Of a DNA stretch of 64,000 nt, positions 29,257 through 37,823 are shown one piece after another. The translations under genes and the position numbers were made by a program. The stretch is taken from the NCBI RefSeq assembly GCF_029846115.1, contig NZ_JARVZZ010000001.1:992001-1056000 (forward strand), in the 5' to 3' direction. The DNA is from Serratia marcescens (lineage in GTDB: Bacteria; Pseudomonadota; Gammaproteobacteria; Enterobacterales; Enterobacteriaceae). The notes below the pieces were generated by a model that did no database searches, had not been told where the DNA came from, and saw only the letters and a program-made list of their open reading frames with translations. The stretch's first letter is position 1. The number at the start of each line of letters is the position of its first letter.

Positions 29257-30174
29257 CGGCGAGCGCTGACGCTGCTGGGCGCGGCGCAACTGCCGCCCGG
29301 AAGAAAAACCGGCCGCCAGCGCGGCCTTCTCCAACCCATATCCTTGCTGCAGGCGCTGTTGCGCCACCGCCAACCGCAGCTGCTCATGATATTCCCGCAC
29401 GCTGATGCCGACGTGGCTGCGAAACAGCCGCGCCAGGTGGCGGCTGCTGACGTGCGCTTTTTCCGCCACCTGTGGCACCGACCAGTCGGCCTCCGGCTCG
29501 GCGGCCATCACGTCCTGCGCGCGGTGCACCGCCGGGTGCAGATGGTTGCGGTAGCGCAGCCAGGGCGACAGCTGCGGATCGTCGCCGGCGCGGCGGAAAT
29601 AGACCACCATATCGCGGGCGACGTCGCGCGCCCGGCCGGAGCCGCAGTGGCGGTGCACCAGGTGCAGCGCCAAATCGATGCCGGTGGTGATGCCCGCGCT
29701 GGTGTAGACGCCGCGATCTTCGACGAAGATACGGTTCTCTTTCACCTGCGCCGCCGGCGCCTGCAGGCGGATACGTTCGATGACGTCGTGGTGGGTGGTG
29801 CACTGATAGCCGTCGAGCAGCCCGGCCTGCGCCGCCAGCAGCGCGCCGGAACAGATGCACACCAGGGTGATGCGCTGTCGCTGCAGATCGGGCTGCAGCG
29901 TTGCCAGCCAGCGGCGCGCCTGCTCGGCCTCTTCCCCGGCGAAATAGCGCTGCGAATCGCCGACGCCCGGCAGCACCAGGATGGCGCCGTCTTCCAGGCG
30001 TTCGGGCAACGGCTGCAGGCCGCTCAGCGTCATGCCGATGGAGCAGACGATCTGCGGCGCCGGGCTGAGATAACGCAGGCTGAACTGCCCCGCGAGACGC
30101 AGGGTTTCCGCCGGGCCGCTGACGTCCAGCGACAGCACGTTGGGCAACAGCAGAAAATAGACGGCCTGCGACAT
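29251..30174 (-). CDS. GlxA-family AraC-type regulator with DJ-1/PfpI domain
   Basis: A 307-residue regulator. The N-terminal DJ-1/PfpI amidotransferase-like domain (about 1-170) has VCICSGALLAAQAGLLDG, a nucleophile-elbow-like Cys; the C-terminal AraC domain (about 210-307) carries two helix-turn-helix motifs (WSVPQVAEKAHVSSRHLARLF and LEKAALAAGFSSGRQL). Such proteins sense small metabolites. AGGAG precedes the ATG. It follows the isochorismatase-like gene by two bases, so the two are surely co-transcribed. Confidence 0.9.
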   Translation of the reverse strand: MSQAVYFLLLPNVLSLDVSGPAETLRLAGQFSLRYLSPAPQIVCSIGMTLSGLQPLPERLEDGAILVLPGVGDSQRYFAGEEAEQARRWLATLQPDLQRQRITLVCICSGALLAAQAGLLDGYQCTTHHDVIERIRLQAPAAQVKENRIFVEDRGVYTSAGITTGIDLALHLVHRHCGSGRARDVARDMVVYFRRAGDDPQLSPWLRYRNHLHPAVHRAQDVMAAEPEADWSVPQVAEKAHVSSRHLARLFRSHVGISVREYHEQLRLAVAQQRLQQGYGLEKAALAAGFSSGRQLRRAQQRQRSPL

Positions 30175-30176
30175 GG

Positions 30177-30728
30177 TTACTCCTGTGCGAGTTGCGCCAG
30201 CGCCTCATCCACGCTGGCGATGCGGGCGAAACGATCGACCAGTACGGTTTCAGTATGCCGCTTCAGCTGCGCGGGGGTAAAGACTTCACCGTCGGGATGG
30301 CGCATCGGGAAGGTCAGCGTCGCCTCGGTGACGAAGGTCACCCGATAACCGAGATCGGACGCCACCCGGGTGGTGGTTTCGCAGCACTGCTCGGTGCGGA
30401 TGCCGGAGACGATCAGGTGGTTGATATCCCGCTCGCGCAGCCAGGCGTCGAGGCCGGATTCGGTCAGCGCATTGTGCACATGCTTATGCACGGTGATATC
30501 CGCCTGGTGGGTGAGGAACGGCAGGCGCTGCACGTGGCCTGATGCCAGCGAGAACGGCCCCTGCGGCGAAACGTGCAGCACGTCGACCAGTGCCGCGCCG
30601 CGTTGTTGGCAGCCCGCGATCAGGCGGGTCAGCGCCTGCTGAAACGCCGGCAGATCGTCCTCCTGCCAGAATGGACGGTGCTGGAATGATTGCTGGACAT
30701 CGATGATCAATAACGCGCTCTGTGACAT
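30177..30728 (-). CDS. Isochorismatase-family cysteine hydrolase
   Basis: A 183-residue cytoplasmic hydrolase. Catalytic triad candidates are Asp in LLIIDVQQSF (about residue 10), Lys in VHKHVHN and Cys in GIRTEQCCETT (about 114-115). The family includes isochorismatases, nicotinamidases and amidases; the substrate is unknown. The frame extends to 30794, but the ATG at 30728 has GGAGGG upstream. It sits in one unit with the GlxA-type regulator gene. Confidence 0.88.
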   Translation of the reverse strand: MSQSALLIIDVQQSFQHRPFWQEDDLPAFQQALTRLIAGCQQRGAALVDVLHVSPQGPFSLASGHVQRLPFLTHQADITVHKHVHNALTESGLDAWLRERDINHLIVSGIRTEQCCETTTRVASDLGYRVTFVTEATLTFPMRHPDGEVFTPAQLKRHTETVLVDRFARIASVDEALAQLAQE

Positions 30729-30828
30729 TTTCGGCCCTCCGCCAGTGTGTGTAGCGACCATCTTGCGCCGCGCCTTACTCTGGCAGAAGGCCAAAAACGG
30801 CCATCATGATGACAACAGCGGACCGACC

Positions 30829-32217
30829 TTAGGCTTTGCTCACCTGGCCGGCCACCAGACGCCCCTGATGGAAGGTGGCGCTGCGCGCCGGCAGGCGGGC
30901 GACCGCCTCGGCGGAACAGCTGGCGTTGACCAGCACGAACTCGGCGGCGTCGCCGGCTTTCGGCCAGGCGCGCTGGCCCTTATCGTCCAGCGGCAGCACG
31001 CCGCCGGTGGAGATGGCCATGGCGCGCGACAGGTGATACTCGTCGGAGCCGCGGTACAGCTGGGCATACAGGTTAGCCTTCTCCAGAATGTCGCCGGTGC
31101 CGAACGGCGACCAGTGGTCGATCACGCTGTCGGTGCCGGTCATCACGAACACCCCTTTCTCGCTGAGCTGCGGCAGCGGCATCATCAGGCCGCCGATCGG
31201 CACCGTGGAGGCGATGGTGATCTGCTGCGCCGCCAGCCGGGTGGCGGTTTCCGCCAGTTCGCCCGGCGTCAGCGTGGTCAGGGCGAAAGCGTGGCTGATG
31301 GTGACTTTGCCGCGCAGCGCCGGGTTTTGCTCCACGGTGGCGATCATATAGTTGATGGCGGCGACCCCGGCCGGGCTGGTCTCATGCAGGTGGATATCCA
31401 CGCCTTTGCCGGTATCGAGGGCGATCTGGAACATGGCGTCGAGCGATTTCTCCATCGCGCCGTCGACGTTGGTCGGATCCAGCCCGCCGACGTACTGCAC
31501 GCCCATCTGCATCGCTTCGCGCATCAGCGCATCGACCTTGGAGTGCAACAGCCCGTGCTGCGGGAAGGCGACGATTTCACAGCTGAAGTCCGCCCGGTGG
31601 TTTTCCAGCGCGCGCTGCAGGTGTTCCAGGCTTTTCAGGCCGCTGACCGGATCGATATTGCAGTGGCTGCGCGCCACGGTGCTGCCTTTGGACTGCAGCA
31701 GGGCGATCAGATTTTCCGCCCGCTGCTGCGAGGTGGGCAGCAGTTTCGGGATCAGCGTCTGCTCCAGCGCGATCATGTCCATGATGGTCTTGCCCTGGCG
31801 CGGGCGCGGCGCCTGCCACGGGCCGCTGTAGAAGGTTTTGTCCAGGTGGATGTGCATATCACGGAACGCCGGCAGCAGCAGCTGGCCCTGCGCCTGATAG
31901 CGGGGCACGCCGGCGGGCAGGGGGGCGTTGGCGGCGTGAATGGCGGCGATCTTGCCGTCTTTGATCTCCAGTGTGTACAGCGCGGTGCGGGTGCCGATCA
32001 CCGTTTCGCCGTCGTATTCAAAGCCGTCTTCCAGCCGCACCTCACTCAGGCAGTAGTGGCGATCGGTTAGGGTCATCGGTGCCGGTGCGCACTGCCCGTC
32101 GCCCGGTGACGCGGCCTGCGCCATGCCGCCCGTCAGGCCGATCACCGCGCAGGCGGTGGTGAGTTTGCCGGTTTGGCTGAGGAAGGCTCTGCGGCCCGGT
32201 TGTTGAGGGTTTTCCAC
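30829..32217 (-). CDS. Amidohydrolase, cytosine-deaminase-like, exported
   Basis: A 462-residue metal-dependent hydrolase. An N-terminal Tat-like signal (RRAFLSQTGK, then a hydrophobic stretch to AQAA at about 36) points to periplasmic location. Metal-site motifs are DMHIHLDK (about 121-128), DIHLHETS, SHAFAL and TGTDSVIDHW, in the order seen in cytosine deaminase and related deaminases. The start is GTG at 32217 after AAGGA. A LysR gene lies 127 bases upstream on the same strand and an MFS transporter diverges beyond it, suggesting a small nitrogen-compound catabolic group. Substrate unknown. Confidence 0.87.
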   Translation of the reverse strand: MENPQQPGRRAFLSQTGKLTTACAVIGLTGGMAQAASPGDGQCAPAPMTLTDRHYCLSEVRLEDGFEYDGETVIGTRTALYTLEIKDGKIAAIHAANAPLPAGVPRYQAQGQLLLPAFRDMHIHLDKTFYSGPWQAPRPRQGKTIMDMIALEQTLIPKLLPTSQQRAENLIALLQSKGSTVARSHCNIDPVSGLKSLEHLQRALENHRADFSCEIVAFPQHGLLHSKVDALMREAMQMGVQYVGGLDPTNVDGAMEKSLDAMFQIALDTGKGVDIHLHETSPAGVAAINYMIATVEQNPALRGKVTISHAFALTTLTPGELAETATRLAAQQITIASTVPIGGLMMPLPQLSEKGVFVMTGTDSVIDHWSPFGTGDILEKANLYAQLYRGSDEYHLSRAMAISTGGVLPLDDKGQRAWPKAGDAAEFVLVNASCSAEAVARLPARSATFHQGRLVAGQVSKA

Positions 32218-32344
32218 GTTCGGTTCCTTAATCCAGAGGTGAGGGTGAAAACATCCCCCAATTTAGGAGAGGAATCGACCGGTTGGCAGCGACATTTGCC
32301 ACTGGTGACTATTCGATTTGGTAATGATCGGCGTCTGCCGGCGT

Positions 32345-33199
32345 TTATTTCAACCCGCAAAACACCGCCAGCCGCTGGGCCAGCGCCAGCGTGGCGGCGG
32401 GGGCGCCGTCGCGGTAGTAGAGTGCCAGTTCGAAGCTGTCTATCGGCGGCAATCCTTCGGCCTCGCCCAGCACCCGATGCGTGGGCAGACGGCAGCCGGC
32501 CGGCAGCAGGGTGACGCCCAGCCCGGCGGCGGAAGCGGCGGTTAGCGCCGCCAGACTGGCGCTGCTGTAGCCGATGCGCCAGCGTTTGCCGAGGTTGTCC
32601 AACGCCTGGCACAGCTCGTCGCGGTACAGGCCGCTGAGCGGAAATACCGCCAGCGGCACCGGCGATTGCTCGATGGCCGGGAAGGCCAGGCTGTCCAGCC
32701 ACAGCAGCGGTTCCGGCCGCGCGGCGCGCGGCGGTTGCCGGCGGCGCTGCTTCACCAGGATCAGATCCAGCTCTTCACGCGCGTAGGCACTGTGCAGATC
32801 GGCGCTCAGGCCGCTGGCGACGTCCAGCCGCAGGTGCGGGTGCTCGCGGCTGAAGTCGGCCAGCAGCTCGGTGGTGGGTACGGCGAAATCCTCCGGCATG
32901 CCGATCCGCAGCACGCCGTCGCGCCAGATGCCGGTCAGCGCGTCGTGGGCTTCTTCATTCAGCGCGATGATGCGGCGTGCGTAGCTCAACAGCTTGACGC
33001 CTTCTTCGGTCAGCAGCACCTGATGCGAGGAGCGCTCAAACAGCGGCTTGCCCAGCATCTCTTCCAGCCGGCGCACCTGCTGGCTAACGGTGGACTGCGA
33101 CAAAAACACCCGCTCTGCGGCGCGGGTGAAGCTGTTGCTGTCGCATACGGCGACGAAGCTGAGCAGCAGCTGCGGATTGAACATCGGGTAGCGATTCAT
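32345..33199 (-). CDS. LysR-family transcriptional regulator
   Basis: A 284-residue regulator with an N-terminal winged helix (FTRAAERVFLSQSTVSQQVRRLEE, about 24-47) and a substrate-binding domain that is a little shorter than usual. It lies between the amidohydrolase gene, which it precedes on the same strand, and the divergent MFS gene at 33326, and is the likely regulator of both. Start ATG at 33199 or 33184. Confidence 0.87.
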   Translation of the reverse strand: MNRYPMFNPQLLLSFVAVCDSNSFTRAAERVFLSQSTVSQQVRRLEEMLGKPLFERSSHQVLLTEEGVKLLSYARRIIALNEEAHDALTGIWRDGVLRIGMPEDFAVPTTELLADFSREHPHLRLDVASGLSADLHSAYAREELDLILVKQRRRQPPRAARPEPLLWLDSLAFPAIEQSPVPLAVFPLSGLYRDELCQALDNLGKRWRIGYSSASLAALTAASAAGLGVTLLPAGCRLPTHRVLGEAEGLPPIDSFELALYYRDGAPAATLALAQRLAVFCGLK

Positions 33200-33325
33200 T
33201 TTCCCACTGTTGGCTATTTTATTATTTAATTTCCCAATACTAGCGGCGTTGCCTACAGTAACGCAACGCTGCGGCGATCGCGCTGTGACGCCGCACTCTT
33301 CATTTTGCAGTACCAGGAATATACC

Positions 33326-34525
33326 GTGTTAAATCATTCTGTTAATTCATCCTCTTCGCGCCGCTGGTTCAATCCCCTGCTGCTGGCGCTGGTGTTGATC
33401 GGCCTGAACATGCGGCCGCTGTTGACCTCGATTGGCCCGTTGCTGCCGACGCTGCGCCAGGCTACCGGGCTGAGCTTTGGCGGCGCGGCGCTGCTGACCA
33501 CGCTGCCGGTGTTGATGATGGGCCTGATGGCGTTGGCGGGTGGCGCCATCAACCGGCTGTTCTGCGAACGCAGCGCCGTGGCGTTAAGTTTATTGGCGAT
33601 CGGGCTGGGCGCGCTTTGGCGCGAACTGGCCCCCGGCAGCGTGCAGCTGCTGATGAGCGCGGTGCTGGGCGGGCTCGGCATCGGGGTGATCCAGGCGGTC
33701 ATGCCCGGCATCATCAAGCATCATTTCCTCAAAAGCATGGCGCTGGTGGCCGGGCTGTGGTCGGCGGCGCTGATGGGCGGCGGCGGGCTGGGCGCGGCGA
33801 TCACCCCGTGGTTGATGAGTGCGGGGCACGACTGGCACAGCGCGCTGGCCTGGTGGGCATTGCCGGCGCTGGTGGCGCTGCTGGCCTGGTGGCCGGTCAG
33901 CCGCGGGTTGTCTCGCCTGAGCGCGGCGGGTGAAAACCGCGGGCCAAGCCTGCTGCGCAACCGGCGCGCCTGGCTGCTCGGCGCCTATTTCGGCCTGATC
34001 AACGGCGGCTATACCAGCCTGATTGCGTGGCTGCCGCCGTATTACATGCAGCTCGGTTGGCAGCCGCAGGCCAGCGGTTCGCTGCTGGCGCTGATGACCT
34101 TCGGCCAGGTCGTGGGCGCGCTGCTGCTGCCGGCGCTGGCGCGCAATCATGACCGGCGGCCGCTGCTGCTGCTGGCGCTGATGATGCAATTGATCGGCTT
34201 TATCGGCCTGATTTACCTGCCGCAGACGCTGCCGTGGCTGTGGGTGCTGCTCTCCGGGCTGGGGCTGGGCGGCGCGTTCCCGCTGTGCCTGGTGCTGGCG
34301 CTCGATCACCTGCATCAGCCGGCGGCGGCCGGGCGACTGGTGGCCTTTATGCAGGGCGTCGGCTTCCTGCTGGCGGGCGTGACGCCCTACCTCTCCGGTC
34401 TGCTGCGCGACTACAGCGGCGGCTTCGTGCTGGACTGGCAGATCCACGCGCTGCTGGTGGTGGTGCTGATCGCCATCACCTGGCGCTTCCACCCGCACAG
34501 CTACCGGCGGGCGTTCGCCGAATAA
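33326..34525 (+). CDS. MFS transporter, CynX/NimT family
   Basis: A 399-residue, 12-segment inner-membrane protein resembling CynX (cyanate) and NimT (2-nitroimidazole exporter). Signature stretches are LIGLNMRPLLTSIGPLLP and GYTSLIAWLPPYYMQLGW. The start is GTG at 33326, preceded by AGGA at 33314-33317. It is divergent from a LysR gene. Because the nearby enzyme is a deaminase-like amidohydrolase, transport of a related nitrogen compound is plausible, but that is inference. Confidence 0.86.
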   Translation: MLNHSVNSSSSRRWFNPLLLALVLIGLNMRPLLTSIGPLLPTLRQATGLSFGGAALLTTLPVLMMGLMALAGGAINRLFCERSAVALSLLAIGLGALWRELAPGSVQLLMSAVLGGLGIGVIQAVMPGIIKHHFLKSMALVAGLWSAALMGGGGLGAAITPWLMSAGHDWHSALAWWALPALVALLAWWPVSRGLSRLSAAGENRGPSLLRNRRAWLLGAYFGLINGGYTSLIAWLPPYYMQLGWQPQASGSLLALMTFGQVVGALLLPALARNHDRRPLLLLALMMQLIGFIGLIYLPQTLPWLWVLLSGLGLGGAFPLCLVLALDHLHQPAAAGRLVAFMQGVGFLLAGVTPYLSGLLRDYSGGFVLDWQIHALLVVVLIAITWRFHPHSYRRAFAE

Positions 34526-34600
34526 TATTTCTGTCATTGCCGCTCCCTATAGTGACGTTGCTTTTACTTCTGGGCGATAACAACGAAAAGGGACAATGAC

Positions 34601-35944
34601 ATGCACAACACCAAAACCCGGCTGGCGCTGCTGGTCGGCTGCATGGCGCTGAGCGCCAACCTGTGGGCCGACGCGCAGCCGGTGCAAGCGACGCTGGCCG
34701 GGCATGCGCTGCTGCCGGTGAAATCCACCGTTTCCACACCGAAGGATGCGCCGAGCGATCTGCAGCAGAGCGGCAAATACACCAGCGGCAAACGCGTCAC
34801 CGAGCTGGGCAGCGTGGCGGGCAAATCCGCCGATCGCCTGACCGGCCTCGGCCTGCCGATCGACGGCCAGCCGCTGCAGGGCCACTCCGGCATCAAACAC
34901 ATGCCCGACGGCACCTACTGGGTGCTGACCGACAACGGCTTCGGCAGCAAGGCCAACTCACCGGACGCCATGCTGTATCTCAACCACTACAAGATCGATT
35001 TCAAAGACGGCACGGTCGCGCCGCTGAAGACGGTGTTCCTGCACGATACGGATAAAAAGGTGCCGTTCCACATTATCAACGAGAGCACCGAGAAGCGTTA
35101 TCTGACCGGCAGCGATTTCGATCCGGAAAGCTTCCAGTTTGCCGACGATGCCTTGTGGATCGGCGAAGAGTTTGGGCCTTACCTGATCAAGGCCGACCTG
35201 AACGGCAAAGTGCTGGCGGTGTTCGACACCCTGGTGGACGGCAAGGTAGTGAAATCGCCGGACAACCCGACGCTGACCCTGCCGGGCGCGCCGGACGGCA
35301 AGCAGAACTTCCAGGTGGCACGCTCCAAAGGCTTTGAAGGCATGGCCGCCTCGCCGGACGGCAGCAAGCTATACCCGCTGCTGGAAGGGGCGCTGTGGGA
35401 CGGCGAGCAGTTCGAGAACGTCGGCGGCAAACGCTACCTGCGGGTGCTGGAGTTCGACGTGAAACAGCAGGCCTGGACCGGCCGCAGCTGGCAGTACGTG
35501 CTGGAAGACAACCAGAACGCCATCGGCGACTTCAACATGATCGACGCCACCCACGGGCTGGTGATCGAGCGCGACAACGGCGAAGGCACGCCGGATAAAG
35601 CCTGCGCCGCCGGTGCGCCGACCGACAACTGCTTCAGCCAGGTAGCCAAGTTCAAGCGAGTGTATAAAATCGCTTTCTCGGACGCCAACGTCGGCAAACC
35701 GGTCGAGAAACTGGGCTATATCGACCTGCTGAACATTCAGGATCCGCACAAGCTGGCGCGCAAGCCGCTGAACGACGGCGTGTTGACCTTCCCGTTCTTC
35801 ACCATCGAGAACGTGGACGTGGTGGACGCCAACCACATCATCGTCGGCAACGACAACAACTTCCCGTTTTCCTCCAGCCGCCAGCCCAATATGGCGGATG
35901 ACAACGAGTTCATCCTGCTGGACGTGAAGGATTTCCTGAAGTAG
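34601..35944 (+). CDS. Esterase-like phytase-family protein, secreted
   Basis: A 447-residue protein with a signal peptide (about 1-23, ending LWADA) and a beta-propeller-like domain of the 'esterase-like activity of phytase' family. Seen are GHSGIKHMPDGTYWVLTDNGFGSK, DFDPESFQF, GEEFGPYLIKAD and FEGMAASPDGSKLYPLLEG, the usual family landmarks rich in Asp and Glu for Ca binding. It is probably periplasmic; the reaction is not known. AAGGGAC precedes the ATG. A GC-rich hairpin (35953-35975) follows the stop, before selC. Confidence 0.87.
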   Translation: MHNTKTRLALLVGCMALSANLWADAQPVQATLAGHALLPVKSTVSTPKDAPSDLQQSGKYTSGKRVTELGSVAGKSADRLTGLGLPIDGQPLQGHSGIKHMPDGTYWVLTDNGFGSKANSPDAMLYLNHYKIDFKDGTVAPLKTVFLHDTDKKVPFHIINESTEKRYLTGSDFDPESFQFADDALWIGEEFGPYLIKADLNGKVLAVFDTLVDGKVVKSPDNPTLTLPGAPDGKQNFQVARSKGFEGMAASPDGSKLYPLLEGALWDGEQFENVGGKRYLRVLEFDVKQQAWTGRSWQYVLEDNQNAIGDFNMIDATHGLVIERDNGEGTPDKACAAGAPTDNCFSQVAKFKRVYKIAFSDANVGKPVEKLGYIDLLNIQDPHKLARKPLNDGVLTFPFFTIENVDVVDANHIIVGNDNNFPFSSSRQPNMADDNEFILLDVKDFLK

Positions 35945-35986
35945 CGCTCCTCGGCCGCCGAATCGCCGGCGGCCGCCATTTCCCGC

Positions 35987-36015
35987 TTAGCGCAGCGAAC
36001 AAACTGCGCTATAAT
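35987..36015 (+). promoter_or_regulatory. Promoter of selC
   Basis: A -10 box TATAAT (36010-36015) with a -35 candidate TTAGCG (35987-35992) at 17-bp spacing. The tRNA start lies 28 bases past the -10. Confidence 0.75.
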
Positions 36016-36042
36016 CAGCGCCTTGCTTCTTCTCTTCTCCAA

Positions 36043-36137
36043 GGAAGATCCTCGTCCCCGGTGGGGCGGCCGGACTTCAAATCCGGTTGGGGCCGCCAGC
36101 GGTCCTGGGCAGGTTCGACTCCTGTGATCTTCCGCCA
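36043..36137 (+). tRNA. selC: Selenocysteine tRNA (tRNA-Sec, anticodon UCA)
   Basis: A 95-nucleotide tRNA, the same length as E. coli selC and almost identical as I remember it. The acceptor GGAAGATC (36043-36050) pairs with GATCTTCC (36126-36133), an 8-bp stem special to tRNA-Sec; the CCA end is encoded (36135-36137). The anticodon TCA is at 36077-36079 in loop CTTCAAA; a long variable arm follows, then the T arm (GGTTCGACTCC). Its 3' end is the left attachment site of the island that follows. Confidence 0.98.
36116..36128 (+). repeat. attL core (13-bp repeat inside the selC 3' end)
   Basis: CGACTCCTGTGAT at 36116-36128 is repeated exactly and in the same orientation at 43483-43495. The 3' end of selC is a well-known integration site in enterobacteria. 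Confidence 0.75.
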
Positions 36138-36314
36138 AATTACTGTTTCCCTCACTTTCTTAAATTCAACAAAATCCTATCCAAGCGAGTCAGCTTGCAG
36201 ATATTTTTTTGGGAAAATAACCGTTGTTCGAGTAATGAGCTTTGATGTGGTTCCCTGGCATACTGAGCGAACTACAGCGTTGTAAGTCAGATTTCAGATT
36301 AAAGCGGAGGCGAC

Positions 36315-37363
36315 ATGGCAGACAAGCACTTACCCCAATCACCGGCAGGTGAGTTTGTTATGTTTGCCAGCGATGACGGCAAAGTGCGCGTTGAATGTCG
36401 TTTTGAGCAAGAAACGCTGTGGCTGCCCCAGGCGACCATCGCGAATCTTTATCAAGTGACTCCCCAGGCGATTACGCAGCACATCAAAGCGATCTACGAA
36501 GAAGCGGAACTTGAACAAAACGCAACCTGTAAGTCTTACTTACAGGTTCAGCAGGAAGGGGGCCGTCACGTCAGGTAAGTCGCAATATCCTGCACTATAG
36601 TCTGCCCGTTATTCTTGCCGTTGGTTATCGTGTTCGTTCGCCTCGAGGAACTCAGTTCCGGCAGTGGGCAACCCAAACGCTTCAGGAATACCTGATAAAA
36701 GACTTCGTGATGGATGACGAGCGGCTTAAAAATCCGCCCGTGGGTTCATCCGCAGTGCCTGATTACTTTGATGAGATGCTGGAGTGCATCCGTGATATCC
36801 GTGCCAGTGAGCGTCAGGTTTATTTGCGGGTTAGGGAGATCTTCGCATTAGCCGCCGACTATCAGCCGTCACTTAAAGAGACAACGTTGTTTTTCCAAAC
36901 TATCCAAAACAAGCTGCATTTTGCCTGCACCGGCCACACCGCTGCCGAACTCATCCATCAGCGGGCTGACGCCAGCCAGCCCCATATGGGCTTAAGCAGC
37001 TATAAGGGGGAGGAGGTGCGCAAAAGCGACGTGACGGTGGCGAAAAATTACCTCAATCAGGACGAAGTCAGTGAACTCAATCGCGTGGTCAACATGTGGT
37101 CAGATTTCGCTGAAGATCAGGCGCGGCGTCGTCAACAGATGTTCCTGCGTGACTGGCAGGATAAGCTGGATCAGTTTCTGTAATTTAACGACCGTGACGT
37201 TCTACAAGGTGCTGGCACGGTCAGTAAGAAAGCGGCAGATGAAAAAGCGCAGGCTGAATATGTCCAGTATGCCGAGCAGCAGCGCCGCTTAAAAGAAGCG
37301 GCGGGGGAACAGGATATTGCCGGTTTACTGCAGTGGAAAACAGACACCAAAAAGCGTCCATAA
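36315..37363 (+). pseudogene. rhuM: rhuM-family gene, frameshifted and interrupted
   Basis: The intact start (MADKHLPQSPAGEFVMFAS) and the later parts (VMDDERLKNPPVGSSAVP, GHTAAELIHQRADAS) match the virulence RhuM family, known from Salmonella SPI-3. The first frame stops at 36576-36578. A 5-bp tandem duplication CGTCA-CGTCA at 36564-36573 shifts the frame; removing one copy restores QVSRNILHYSLP. A second defect is an in-frame TAA at 37181-37183; beyond it the same frame continues as FNDRDVLQGAGTVSKKA to a TAA at 37361-37363. Two lesions make it a pseudogene of about 350 codons. The function of RhuM is not established. Confidence 0.9.
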
Positions 37364-37374
37364 AGCCCCTTAAA

Positions 37375-37412
37375 GGGGGGAGTTTGGAGATCGGAAATTA
37401 TTGTACGGTAAG
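37375..37412 (+). repeat. Island repeat, copy F
   Basis: Begins GGGGGG AGTTTGGAGATC and ends ATTGTACGGTAAG. It matches inverted copy E (43344-43389) over about 31 bases with three differences. Located between rhuM and the E3-type module. Confidence 0.7.
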
Positions 37413-37494
37413 GATGTTTTTTAAACATAATCCGTTATCGCAATAGGGGCACTCCTGCACTATACGGTATTCTTAGGGGATTGATATTAATAAC

Positions 37495-37524
37495 AAAAAA
37501 CCCAACAATATTGCAATTGTTGGG
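37495..37524 (-). terminator. Terminator of the E3-type module
   Basis: Stem CCCAACAAT (37501-37509) and ATTGTTGGG (37516-37524). On the minus strand it is followed by TTTTTT (complement of 37495-37500), 28 bases past the immunity gene stop. Confidence 0.9.
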
Positions 37525-37552
37525 CGTTATTTGTTATGGGTAAAATGTCAGA

Positions 37553-37810
37553 TTACCAATTGCCATCCTGATAATCGAACGAGATCTGGTAGGCAAATTT
37601 TTCAGGGGAAATTTTTGTCTTGAAATACGGTTGAAGCAATGGAATCCAACCACGTTCAACATTGAACCCACCATTATTAATATTATCTTCCAATGGCAAC
37701 CCTAAGCCTTCGATAACTGAGCCATCATCCCCAAAGTCCTTAGAGTATTCTTCCCCTGCAAATTGACGTGAATCAATTTCAAACCAAACAAGATTTAATT
37801 TTAGTCCCAT
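37553..37810 (-). CDS. Colicin E3-type immunity protein
   Basis: An 85-residue acidic protein, the same length as ImmE3, with the same pattern MGLKLNLVWFEIDSR, EEYSKDFGDDGSVIE, NNGGF, WIPLLQPYF and a C-terminal SFDYQDGNW. ImmE3 binds the C-terminal rRNase domain and blocks it; the acidic residues mediate contact. The start ATG at 37810 follows AAGGAGATAGTC and lies 13 bases past the toxin stop. A longer upstream frame to 37894 runs inside the toxin gene and is not used. It should protect the producer from the toxin encoded at 37824-40355. Confidence 0.93.
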   Translation of the reverse strand: MGLKLNLVWFEIDSRQFAGEEYSKDFGDDGSVIEGLGLPLEDNINNGGFNVERGWIPLLQPYFKTKISPEKFAYQISFDYQDGNW

Positions 37811-37823
37811 GATGACTATCTCC

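Noticed and set aside
36061..36285. A 74-codon frame starting inside selC
   Set aside because: It runs through the tRNA gene and has no ribosome site.
36707..37183. A stand-alone 158-residue gene on the plus strand
   Set aside because: It is the middle part of the frameshifted rhuM gene, with homologous sequence before and after it.
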